In this document: piece by piece, positions 1 through 5,628 of the stretch
Position numbering within the stretch: position 1 is the first letter of the stretch
Layout: each line of letters begins with the position of its first letter
Assembly: GCA_902478865.1 (NCBI GenBank)
Contig: CABSNA010000056.1
Span: forward strand, 1 to 7,986
Direction of reading: 5' to 3'
Length of the DNA stretch: 7,986 nucleotides
Source of the DNA: an uncultured Collinsella sp.
GTDB lineage: Bacteria; Actinomycetota; Coriobacteriia; Coriobacteriales; Coriobacteriaceae
Translations under genes and position numbers: made by a program
The notes under the pieces: model-generated
What the model saw: the letters and a program-made list of their open reading frames with translations, nothing else
Told to the model about the DNA's origin: nothing
The model's database searches: none

Positions 1-725
1 TCAAGGGCGTGCTGCACGAGGCCGGCCTGGGCGGCGGCGTGGGCGACGAGGGCGGCTTTGCGCCCAACCTTAAGACCAATGCCGAGCCGTTCGAGTACAT
101 TACCAAGGCCGTCGAGAAGGCTGGCTTTAAGCCTGGCGTCGACTTCATGTACGCCATGGACCCGGCCTCGACCGAGTTCTACAACGCCGAGACCGGCATG
201 TACGAGCTCAAGGGCGAGGGCGTGGAGTACACGAGTGCCCAGATGGTTGATTACTGGGAGAAGCTCGTCGACACCTATCCCATCATCTCCATCGAGGACG
301 GCATGGCCGAGGAGGACTGGGACGGTTGGGTTGAGCTTACCCGCCGCATTGGCAACAAGGTGCAGCTGGTGGGCGACGACCTGTTCGTCACCAACACCGA
401 GCGCCTCAAGAAGGGCATCGAGCTGGGTGCCGCCAACGCGATCCTGGTTAAGGTCAATCAGATCGGCACGCTCACCGAGTCGCTCGAGGCCATCGAGACC
501 GCCAAGGAGGCCGGTTACGCTTGCATCGTGAGCCACCGCTCCGGCGAGACCGAGGATTCCACGATCGCCGACCTGGTCGTGGGCGTCAATGCCGGCCAGA
601 TCAAGTCGGGCGCCCCGTGCCGCAGCGACCGTATCGCCAAGTACAACCAGCTCATTCGCATCGAGGACGAGCTCGAGGGCAGCGCGCGCTACGCCGGCAA
701 GGCCGCGTTCTACAACATTCGCTAG
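1..725 (+). CDS. eno: Enolase (phosphopyruvate hydratase), C-terminal part, 5' end outside window
   Basis: Enolase interconverts 2-phosphoglycerate and phosphoenolpyruvate in cytoplasmic glycolysis. The first complete in-frame codon is at position 3. About 240 residues are present, roughly the last 55% of a normal enolase of about 430 residues, so the N-terminal domain and the start of the TIM barrel lie outside. The barrel motifs run in the expected order: GVGDEGGFAPN (catalytic Glu), AMDPASTEFY and SIEDGMAEEDW (Mg ligands Asp and Glu), LVGDDLFVTN (third metal Asp), ILVKVNQIGTLTE (catalytic Lys), SHRSGETEDSTIADL (His loop) and GQIKSGAPCRSDR (substrate Lys). The protein ends in the usual AFYNIR. 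No frameshift or missing catalytic residue is seen in this part. A strong terminator follows about 75 bases after the stop, so this gene closes its own unit. Confidence 0.98.
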   Translation, partial: KGVLHEAGLGGGVGDEGGFAPNLKTNAEPFEYITKAVEKAGFKPGVDFMYAMDPASTEFYNAETGMYELKGEGVEYTSAQMVDYWEKLVDTYPIISIEDGMAEEDWDGWVELTRRIGNKVQLVGDDLFVTNTERLKKGIELGAANAILVKVNQIGTLTESLEAIETAKEAGYACIVSHRSGETEDSTIADLVVGVNAGQIKSGAPCRSDRIAKYNQLIRIEDELEGSARYAGKAAFYNIR

Positions 726-798
726 GCACGCGGAGCTCGCGGGGGCGGGGAAGACTCGGATTCGCCTTGCTCCAGCCGGGCGCTGTTGAGCACCATTG

Positions 799-830
799 GG
801 CGCTGGGCCATATGGCTCAGCGCCTTTTTT
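799..830 (+). terminator. Intrinsic terminator after enolase
   Basis: GGCGCTGGGCC (799-809) pairs with GGCTCAGCGCC (814-824) across an ATAT loop. The stem has 11 pairs with one G-U wobble and is followed at once by six T (825-830). It separates enolase from the division gene downstream. Confidence 0.93.
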
Positions 831-870
831 ATGTCGAGCAAAGGCTGCCGAAGGTGGTGCGCGCGCTCGT

Positions 871-885
871 GCTATAACTAGAATA
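871..885 (+). promoter_or_regulatory. Possible extended -10 promoter for the divIC-like/ppx unit
   Basis: TGC followed by TATAAC (874-879) resembles an extended -10 element, in the short gap between the enolase terminator and the next start codon at 922. No convincing -35 hexamer is seen 16-18 bases upstream, which is tolerable for an extended -10 promoter. The assignment rests on this one motif and on the need for a promoter after the terminator. Confidence 0.4.
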
Positions 886-921
886 CTTAGCGCAAACAAA
901 CCTCAACCGCACAAGGCGCAC

Positions 922-1680
922 ATGGATCAGATTTACGACAACAGGTACTATTCCGCCGGTTCGCGTGAGCCGTCGCCTCGCCGTGCGCGCACGGTGCAGC
1001 TCGGTGGGTCCGCCTACGCCGGCGCCGACCGCTCCACGCAGCGCCCGACAAGTACCTCGCGCCCCAATGCTCATGTGAATACTTCGGCAGATGGACCGGT
1101 GCGCCCGGCACGTTCGACACATGCGTCGCGTCCCTCGGCCCAGACGCACGACAGGTCGAGCAGGCCTTCGAGCCGTCTTTCGGGCTCGGACTTTATGCGC
1201 TACGCCAACGACAATGCGGTGGTCAAGGCGATCTATGACTTTACGCATGGCTCTCTGCGTCCGCTGTTTATCGGTATCGTGGTGGCGCTGGCGCTCGTGA
1301 GCCTGTATTTTCCCGTACGCGACCTGTACGTGGCAAAACGCTCGAACGACATCTTGGCCAAGCAGGTCGAGATTCGCGAGCAATACAGAGATGAGATGAA
1401 AAAAGACACTGACAAGTGGCTCTCGGAAGAGGGCATTAAGGATCGGGCACGGGAACTGGGCATGGTGATGCCCGGCGAAAAGAGGATTGAAGTACAGGGT
1501 CTGGACGAGGATTCGGATTCGTCGTCGAGCAAAAAGTCCTCAAACGCCAAGAAGGCCAGCGAAGTGGCCAAGGAAATCGAAGAAGTCGGCAAGGACGCGC
1601 CGTGGTACATCCAGGCGCTCGACATGCTGTTTGGGTTTAACGGCGTCGAGGGCCAGACGGTCGTGTCCAACGGCAAATAG
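922..1680 (+). CDS. DivIC/FtsB-family septum formation protein with long disordered N-terminus
   Basis: This is a 252-residue bitopic membrane protein of the DivIC/FtsB family, which bridges FtsL and FtsQ/DivIB in the divisome. Residues 1 to about 95 are Arg/Ser/Thr/Pro/Ala-rich and look disordered. A membrane segment lies at about 114-134 (FIGIVVALALVSLYFPV), followed by a coiled coil (about 140-170) and the family hallmark GIKDRARELGMVMPGE. The C-terminus adds an acidic Ser/Lys linker (DSDSSSSKKSSNAKK) and an amphipathic stretch, APWYIQALDMLFGF. Simple FtsB proteins are about 100 residues, so both tails are extensions. The ATG at 922 was chosen because it has AAGG six bases upstream; an in-frame TTG at 796 lies at the foot of the enolase terminator and is unlikely. 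The Ppx-like gene starts 20 bases after the stop, so the two are probably co-transcribed. The family call is firm, the exact ortholog less so. Confidence 0.88.
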   Translation: MDQIYDNRYYSAGSREPSPRRARTVQLGGSAYAGADRSTQRPTSTSRPNAHVNTSADGPVRPARSTHASRPSAQTHDRSSRPSSRLSGSDFMRYANDNAVVKAIYDFTHGSLRPLFIGIVVALALVSLYFPVRDLYVAKRSNDILAKQVEIREQYRDEMKKDTDKWLSEEGIKDRARELGMVMPGEKRIEVQGLDEDSDSSSSKKSSNAKKASEVAKEIEEVGKDAPWYIQALDMLFGFNGVEGQTVVSNGK

Positions 1681-1700
1681 CGCCCGGAGGGGAGCCCGCA

Positions 1701-2705
1701 ATGACAAATTGCAAACGCTATAAGGTGGCCGCGATCGACCTGGGAACGGTGTCGTCGCGACTGGTGTTGGCCCAGGTCGAGGGCGGAGCGATTGTGGAAT
1801 CGTCCAAGCATACCGAGATTACCGACCTGGGCGAGGGCGTGGACGCGACGGGGCGCTTCTGCGAGGCGGCTGTCGAGCGTGTGCTCGCTGCGTGCCGCAT
1901 GTTTGTGGACGAGGCCCGTGCCTTTGGGGCCGTGTGCGTCTGCACCACGTGCACGAGTGCCGCGCGCGATGCGTCCAATGCCGCGCTGCTGCTGGACGGC
2001 CTGCGCGAGTTGGGGCTCAAACCACAGGTGATTCCGGGCGAGGTCGAGGCGCGCCTGACATTTTTTGGCGTGGCGCACGACTTTGCCGGCGAGCGCATCA
2101 TCGTCGCGGATTCGGGCGGCGGCTCCACGGAGCTCGCGACGGGCGTATACGCTCCGGAGTGCAGCGTCTTTGCGCTGGAGGGAACGCGCTCGCTGGACAT
2201 CGGTTGCCGTCGCGTGACGGAGCGCTTTTTCTCCGCGTTGCCGCCCGCGGATGGCGAGCTTGCTGCCGCTGCCGCGTGGGCGGGCGAGCAGTTCGCCGCC
2301 TATTTTGAGGGCCTGCCTGTCGACTTTGAGCGCGCCGAACGCTTAGTCGCGGTGGGCGGCACGGTGACTACGCTGGTGGCTCTGGTCCACGAGCTGGAAC
2401 CGTACGATTCGAGCTTTGTGCACCTACGCGAGCTGTCGCTGGAGCAGGTCTCGGCCGCTATCGAGCGCATGTCTGTGTTGGACGCGGAAGGCATCGCCAC
2501 GCTACCGGGTGTACAGCCCAAACGCGCGGGCGTGATTCTGGCCGGCGCCGTGGTGATCCGCGAGCTCATGCGTGCCGGCGGCTACAAGACGCTCACCGTA
2601 AGCGAGAACAGCCTACTCGCCGGCATGGCCGCCACCATCAACGAGACCCTCGACGGCACAACCCCCACCATCGGCTGGACCCCCAGCCTCAGCACCCTCC
2701 AATAA
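1701..2705 (+). CDS. Ppx/GppA phosphatase family protein (exopolyphosphatase or pppGpp phosphatase)
   Basis: This 334-residue protein has the actin/Hsp70-like ASKHA fold of Ppx/GppA enzymes, which remove terminal phosphate from polyphosphate or pppGpp. The first phosphate loop is AAIDLGTVSSRL (about 10-21). IPGEVEARLTFFGV (111-124) carries the acidic residues in the region of the catalytic Glu. The second phosphate loop is DSGGGSTE (137-144), and SLDIGCRRVTERFF and VAVGGTVTTLVAL follow. The length suits the short single-core forms that lack the C-terminal HD-like domain of E. coli PPX. The usual Asn in the first loop (GTNS or GSNS) is Val here. The ATG at 1701 is preceded by a strong GGAGGGGAG at 1686-1694. 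It is the second gene after the DivIC-like gene. Sequence alone does not decide between polyphosphate and pppGpp as substrate. Confidence 0.92.
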   Translation: MTNCKRYKVAAIDLGTVSSRLVLAQVEGGAIVESSKHTEITDLGEGVDATGRFCEAAVERVLAACRMFVDEARAFGAVCVCTTCTSAARDASNAALLLDGLRELGLKPQVIPGEVEARLTFFGVAHDFAGERIIVADSGGGSTELATGVYAPECSVFALEGTRSLDIGCRRVTERFFSALPPADGELAAAAAWAGEQFAAYFEGLPVDFERAERLVAVGGTVTTLVALVHELEPYDSSFVHLRELSLEQVSAAIERMSVLDAEGIATLPGVQPKRAGVILAGAVVIRELMRAGGYKTLTVSENSLLAGMAATINETLDGTTPTIGWTPSLSTLQ

Positions 2706-2771
2706 GTTGCGGTGAAATACGGACTAAAATCGCCCTTTCGGGCCCCAAACAGTCCCTATTCCACCGCAACT
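2705..2771. repeat. 67-bp hairpin repeat element, copy 1
   Basis: The 21-base arms AGTTGCGGTGAAATACGGACT and AGTCCCTATTCCACCGCAACT face each other with two mismatches. In the centre is a small stem GCCC-TTTC-GGGC, which reads on the minus strand as a GAAA-loop hairpin followed by GATTTT. The element starts on the last base of the Ppx stop codon. A second copy in the same orientation lies at 4290-4356, beyond the ATPase gene. Outer arms are conserved between copies and inner arms are not, yet pairing is kept. It could be a REP/MITE-like element, a protein-binding site or an RNA structure; the minus-strand reading might also help end the ATPase transcript. Confidence 0.8.
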
Positions 2772-2776
2772 CAACA

Positions 2777-2840
2777 GCCGGCACTTAGGGACGTTCCTTT
2801 TCTGCCGACACCTGGGGACAGTCCTTGCGGGGCGTCCCCA
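2777..2840. repeat. Cluster of GGGAC-type inverted repeats downstream of the ATPase gene
   Basis: Two imperfect palindromes sit side by side. The first, 2777-2809, has outer arms GCCGGCA and TGCCGAC and an inner AGGGAC/GTTCCT. The second pairs TGGGGAC (2813-2819) with GTCCCCA (2834-2840). The string ACAGTCC occurs at 2818-2824 and also inside the neighbouring hairpin element at 2749-2755, so the stretch looks like a patchwork of related repeats. In ATPase orientation it lies just past the stop codon and could fold in the 3' end of that transcript, although no long T-run follows. Function is unknown. Confidence 0.55.
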
Positions 2841-2846
2841 CAGCGC

Positions 2847-4148
2847 CTATGCCAGCTTGTCGATTTGCCCAATCTCCCAAAGCGGAATATTGACGAGCAT
2901 GCCCTCATCTCTATATGCCGCCAGGGAGGTCCTCACACAACGCATGAGCTTGAATTTTTCGCAGGCTATTTTCAGGCTCTTTGCTTTGAGGTTCTCCGCC
3001 GCCTTGACCTCAAGCGGAAGCACGGTTCCCGCATGGTCGATGGCAAAGTCGGTTTCGGCATTGCCGGAGGTAGAGGACCAGTACGCAGGACTTTTGCCTT
3101 GCAGCAAGAGTTCCTGTGCGACATATTGCTCGGTGAGCGAGCCCTTAAACTCAGTGAAAACAGCGGATCCGTTTAGGACGATGGTCGGGGGGAGGCTGGA
3201 GAGCGCTCCAAGGATGCCGGTGTCAATGCAAAACAGCTTGAAGCCCGAGAGATCCTCATAGCTCGAGAGCGGTGCTCTGAGGGCAGAAACGCGCGGAACC
3301 TTATGAACGATTCCGTAGTCCGCGAGCCACTGGAGGCTTTCCTCAAAATCGCGTGCGCGCGCTCCGGGGCGAAGGGCGCCATAGACAAACTTCTTGTTCT
3401 CCTTGGCAAGCTGGCCGGGAAGGGATTTCCAAACCAACCTCATGCGCTCAACGATGCGGGCGGGTGCATGTTTGCCAAAATCGGATTCGTAAGCCTCGAT
3501 GATTTGCTGCTGAAGCCTTCGGGCTTCGATGAAGTCGCGTGTCTCGGCGAAAGCGGAGACAACTTCGGGCATACCACCGACAACAAGGTATTCCTTGAGC
3601 AAGTGCTCGAGCTTTTCGGTAACGTTTGCTAGAAGGTTCATGTCTGCGGCAAGGATGGCGTCGGCGAGCGGGTTGCCGTCGACGGCACGAACGAACTCGG
3701 CAAACCCCATGGGACGCATGGTGAGCTGGTCGATTTTGCCGACGGGAAATGACTCGTTTTCGCGTCGGAGCGCGAGGCCCATATAGGAGCCGGCTGCTAC
3801 GATGTGGTATTCGGGTGCAAGTTCGTTGAAGTACTTGAGCGAGGTGATCCCGTGTGGCGCCTCTTGGATCTCGTCGAAGATGATGAGCGTGTCTGCCGGC
3901 GTTATGGTTTGGCCACTTAGGAGTTCTATCTGGGAGATGATGCGCTTGGGGTCGAGGTCCCCATCGAACAGCGAACGTGCGCTCGGCTCGAGCATAAAGT
4001 CAAAACGAATGACGTTTCGATACTGCTGGCTTGCGAATTTGTTAAGAAGCCACGTCTTTCCTGTCTGGCGGGCTCCCTTAAGCAAGAGAGGTTTGCGATT
4101 CGCCCTTGATTTCCAAGCGATAAGTTCACTCATAAGCTGTCGTTGCAT
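2847..4148 (-). CDS. AAA-family ATPase with C-terminal DUF4143 (nuclease-like) domain
   Basis: This 433-residue protein has an N-terminal AAA_14-type P-loop domain and a C-terminal DUF4143 domain. Walker A is GARQTGKT (residues 25-32) and Walker B is LIIFDE (88-93), followed by a sensor-like IVAAGSYMGLAL and the family signature KEYLVVGGMPEVV. The C-terminal part contains FTEFKGSLTEQYVAQELL, then AETDFAI and PLEVKAAE, a D...ExK arrangement like the PD-(D/E)XK nuclease fold. The ATG at 4148 was chosen because GGGAGG lies four bases upstream; a TTG at 4160 would place that ribosome site inside the gene. The family is common, patchily distributed and often duplicated in gut bacteria, and its biological role is not settled. 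The gene stands alone, pointing towards ppx, between two hairpin repeats, with a tandem repeat upstream. It looks more AT-rich than its neighbours, which fits acquisition. Family call firm, function unknown. Confidence 0.93.
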   Translation of the reverse strand: MQRQLMSELIAWKSRANRKPLLLKGARQTGKTWLLNKFASQQYRNVIRFDFMLEPSARSLFDGDLDPKRIISQIELLSGQTITPADTLIIFDEIQEAPHGITSLKYFNELAPEYHIVAAGSYMGLALRRENESFPVGKIDQLTMRPMGFAEFVRAVDGNPLADAILAADMNLLANVTEKLEHLLKEYLVVGGMPEVVSAFAETRDFIEARRLQQQIIEAYESDFGKHAPARIVERMRLVWKSLPGQLAKENKKFVYGALRPGARARDFEESLQWLADYGIVHKVPRVSALRAPLSSYEDLSGFKLFCIDTGILGALSSLPPTIVLNGSAVFTEFKGSLTEQYVAQELLLQGKSPAYWSSTSGNAETDFAIDHAGTVLPLEVKAAENLKAKSLKIACEKFKLMRCVRTSLAAYRDEGMLVNIPLWEIGQIDKLA

Positions 4149-4171
4149 ATTGCCTCCCAACCCTCTCGGCT

Positions 4172-4177
4172 AGTATA
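4172..4177 (-). promoter_or_regulatory. Possible -10 element for the ATPase gene
   Basis: The minus strand reads TATACT here, five of six matches to TATAAT, 24 bases upstream of the chosen ATG. No good -35 hexamer is present at 16-18 bases. The place where it should lie (about 4195-4200) abuts the 33-bp tandem repeats, so activation or repression through those repeats is conceivable. This is inference from position. Confidence 0.4.
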
Positions 4178-4198
4178 AGGCCATATGCGCGTTTCCCT

Positions 4199-4287
4199 TG
4201 GAAAATGTGCGAGACAACCACGTTTTTACATCGAAAAATGTGCGAGACAACCACGTTCTTCCATCGAAAAATGTGGGAGTATCAACC
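4199..4287. repeat. 33-bp tandem repeat (two full copies and a degenerate third) upstream of the ATPase
   Basis: Unit 1 (4199-4231) and unit 2 (4232-4264) share 29 of 33 bases around the core AATGTGCGAGACAACCACGT. Unit 3 starts at 4265 with an identical CGAAAAATGTG, then diverges with a two-base insertion (GGAGTATCAACC against CGAGACAACC). The 33-bp period is about three turns of B-DNA, so equivalent bases face the same side of the helix, as in iterons or operator arrays. The array lies directly upstream of the ATPase -10 candidate. There are no spacers, so it is not a CRISPR. Confidence 0.85.
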
Positions 4288-4289
4288 TA

Positions 4290-4356
4290 AGCTGCGGTGA
4301 AATAGTTCTTAAATAGGCTGGTAAACAGCATAAACAAGAACTATTCCACCGCAACT
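4290..4356. repeat. 67-bp hairpin repeat element, copy 2
   Basis: Arms AGCTGCGGTGAAATAGTTCTT (4290-4310) and AAGAACTATTCCACCGCAACT (4336-4356) pair with two mismatches, and the apical part contains GCTG-gtaaa-CAGC. The total length (67 bp) and the last 16 outer-arm bases apart from one (TATTCCACCGCAACT is identical) match copy 1 at 2705-2771. The inner arms differ (GTTCTT/AAGAAC here, CGGACT/AGTCCC there) but pair in each copy. Both copies keep the same A-C mismatch at arm position 11, giving the element a polarity. It lies between the tandem repeat and the tRNA-Leu terminator. Confidence 0.8.
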
Positions 4357-4375
4357 CACCATCTGTATCGGCATC

Positions 4376-4416
4376 CAAAAGAAACGAGCCCGCATCCCCA
4401 GGGGACACGGGCTCGT
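4376..4416 (-). terminator. Intrinsic terminator after tRNA-Leu
   Basis: On the minus strand, ACGAGCCCG (4416-4408) pairs perfectly with CGGGCTCGT (4392-4384). An inner TCCCC/GGGGA stem extends the hairpin, and TTCTTTT follows at about 4383-4377. It lies 10 bases past the encoded CCA of the tRNA and faces the correct way. Confidence 0.88.
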
Positions 4417-4426
4417 AAGCACTACA

Positions 4427-4511
4427 TGGTAGGGGCGGTGGGACTCGAACCCACAATCCTTGCGGCGAGAGATTTTAAGTCTCCTGCGTATGCCAATTCC
4501 GCCACGCCCCC
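4427..4511 (-). tRNA. tRNA-Leu, anticodon UAA, CCA encoded
   Basis: On the minus strand this 85-base class II tRNA starts GGGGGCG, which pairs with CGCCCCT before discriminator A and an encoded CCA (4429-4427). The D-arm is GGCGGAATTGGCATACGC. The anticodon stem GGAGA/TCTCT encloses the loop CTTAAAA, giving anticodon TAA, which reads UUA. A long variable arm typical of tRNA-Leu follows, then the T-arm GTGGG-TTCGAGT-CCCAC. Its 5' end lies 31 bases downstream of the stop of the TPR-like gene with no clear terminator between, so it may be cut from that transcript. Its 3' end faces the accessory block, but no duplicated tRNA fragment or integrase was found. Confidence 0.96.
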
Positions 4512-4542
4512 GTGAGACTAGAAGTCTAGCACAAGCCGCCCG

Positions 4543-5166
4543 TTACGCGTTGACGGCCATCGAGTGTTGGCCCGACTTCTCCAGGAACTCCTGGAACTTG
4601 GCTTCGTCGCCCTTGTTCTGGTACTGCAGGGCCAGCAGGTATTCCAGGCGGCAGCTCTTGACCTTGTCGCCACCGACTTCCTTGAGCATGCGCTCCAGCT
4701 CGGGAATATCGTTGTGGCGCTTGAGGATCATCGTGTCATACATCAGCTGGCATTCGTGCGCGACTGCCTCGGCCTGGCCGCCCTCAAAGCCTTTGATCTC
4801 GCGCAGCAATTCCTTGGACTTTTTGCGGTCCTCCTGACCAACGTAGTAGTTAAAGGCCTTAATGACCAGGTCGACGCGCTGCATCTTGGGCAGATTGAGC
4901 CCCAGCAGCAAATCGAACATCTCATCGGCGCGCTTGTGGTCCTCGCGCAGCAGATAGGAGTTCAGGCGCAGGTAGTCGCGGTTGTAGCGCGGGTACAGCA
5001 TGCTGGTGAGTTTGCCGTCGAGCAAACGATCGAACTCGTCCCACTGCTTAGCGGCCATAAGCTGCTGCAGGCGTTTAAACGTGGTGCGTTTTTTGACGCT
5101 AAAGAACACCGACACGGCGATGCAGATGATAACGACGGCGGTCCAGAGTGTGCGGGAATCGGGCAT
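4543..5166 (-). CDS. Membrane-anchored helical-repeat (TPR-like) protein, function unknown
   Basis: This 207-residue protein has one N-terminal membrane segment (about residues 7-24, LWTAVVIICIAVSVFFS). Basic KKRTTFKR follows, which predicts a cytoplasmic C-terminal part. The remaining 180 or so residues are helical and rich in Leu, Glu and Lys, with TPR-like patterns such as KQWDEFDRLLDGKL, DHKRADEMFDLLLGL, DRKKSKELLREIKGF and NKGDEAKFQEFLEK. No catalytic motif is visible, so a scaffold or protein-interaction role is plausible, but I cannot name a specific family. The ATG at 5166 has AAGGA at 5178-5174 with a seven-base spacer; the in-frame GTG at 5184 lies upstream of that site and is less likely. 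tRNA-Leu follows 31 bases downstream on the same strand. Confidence 0.8.
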   Translation of the reverse strand: MPDSRTLWTAVVIICIAVSVFFSVKKRTTFKRLQQLMAAKQWDEFDRLLDGKLTSMLYPRYNRDYLRLNSYLLREDHKRADEMFDLLLGLNLPKMQRVDLVIKAFNYYVGQEDRKKSKELLREIKGFEGGQAEAVAHECQLMYDTMILKRHNDIPELERMLKEVGGDKVKSCRLEYLLALQYQNKGDEAKFQEFLEKSGQHSMAVNA

Positions 5167-5221
5167 ATTAGGGTCCTTAGTCACTCATAAAGCGAGCGGT
5201 ATGACAACACGTACTGGATGT

Positions 5222-5251
5222 ATTATACGCAGCGCGCAAGCAAACTGGCAT
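5222..5251 (-). promoter_or_regulatory. Promoter for the TPR-like gene and possibly tRNA-Leu
   Basis: The minus strand has a perfect TATAAT at 5227-5222 and ATGCCA (four of six to TTGACA) at 5251-5246, with an 18-base spacer. Initiation would fall near 5215, giving a leader of about 50 bases before the ATG at 5166. On the other strand, ATGACA (5201-5206) and TTATAC (5223-5228) could be an overlapping divergent promoter for the PTS IIB gene, but that match is weaker. Confidence 0.55.
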
Positions 5252-5329
5252 AAAAGCTCATCGAGGCCGAGTGCTATCGCTCGCTGCGGTACACTTACCT
5301 AAAGTAAACCATGAAGGGAGACATTACCT

Positions 5330-5617
5330 ATGAAGAAGATCGTTTTGGCTTGCGGTGCTGGAGCTGCTACTTCCACGCTCGTTGCCCAGAAGGTCGCCAC
5401 CTTGCTCGACGCCAACGGTTACGCCGGCAAGTACGAGATCGTGCAGTGCGCCATCTCCGAGGCCAAGGACTACTGCGACGAGGGCGCCGACCTGCTGATC
5501 GCCACCACCGTTGCCCCCGAGGGCCTCACCTGCCCGTACGTGAGTGGCGTGCCCTTCATGACCGGCATGAACCGCGTCGCTGCCGAGAAGGCCGTCCTCG
5601 ATGTTATGGCTCAGTAG
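5330..5617 (+). CDS. Stand-alone PTS IIB component, galactitol-type
   Basis: This 95-residue cytoplasmic protein matches the PTS IIB fold of the galactitol/lactose class, which passes phosphate from IIA to a sugar through a phospho-cysteine. MKKIVLACGAGAATST places the active Cys at residue 8 in the expected CGAG loop. ADLLIATTVAP and the C-terminal GMNRVAAEKAVLDVMAQ fit the second strand and last helix. The length is normal for a single IIB. The ATG has a good AAGGGAG at 5314-5320 with a nine-base spacer. No IIA or IIC gene is in the window: the upstream neighbour is divergent and the downstream one is a VOC protein. Partners may be encoded elsewhere, or this may be a sensory or orphan subunit. 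The sugar cannot be read from the sequence. Confidence 0.88.
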   Translation: MKKIVLACGAGAATSTLVAQKVATLLDANGYAGKYEIVQCAISEAKDYCDEGADLLIATTVAPEGLTCPYVSGVPFMTGMNRVAAEKAVLDVMAQ

Positions 5618-5628
5618 GCGCTGACTGT

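Noticed and set aside
4199..4287. CRISPR-like array
   Set aside because: The repeats are contiguous with no spacers and there are no cas genes.
4226..4456. Minus-strand open frame across the tRNA, its terminator, hairpin copy 2 and the tandem repeats
   Set aside because: It begins inside tRNA-Leu and translates only non-coding repeats. The 33-bp period gives an apparent 11-residue repeat by arithmetic alone.
2705..4511. Integrative element inserted at the tRNA-Leu 3' end
   Set aside because: The tRNA 3' end faces the block, but no duplicated tRNA 3' sequence is seen on the far side and there is no integrase.
5231..5329. Riboswitch or attenuator in the PTS IIB leader
   Set aside because: Only a weak CGAG/CTCG pairing is visible, with no terminator or known motif.
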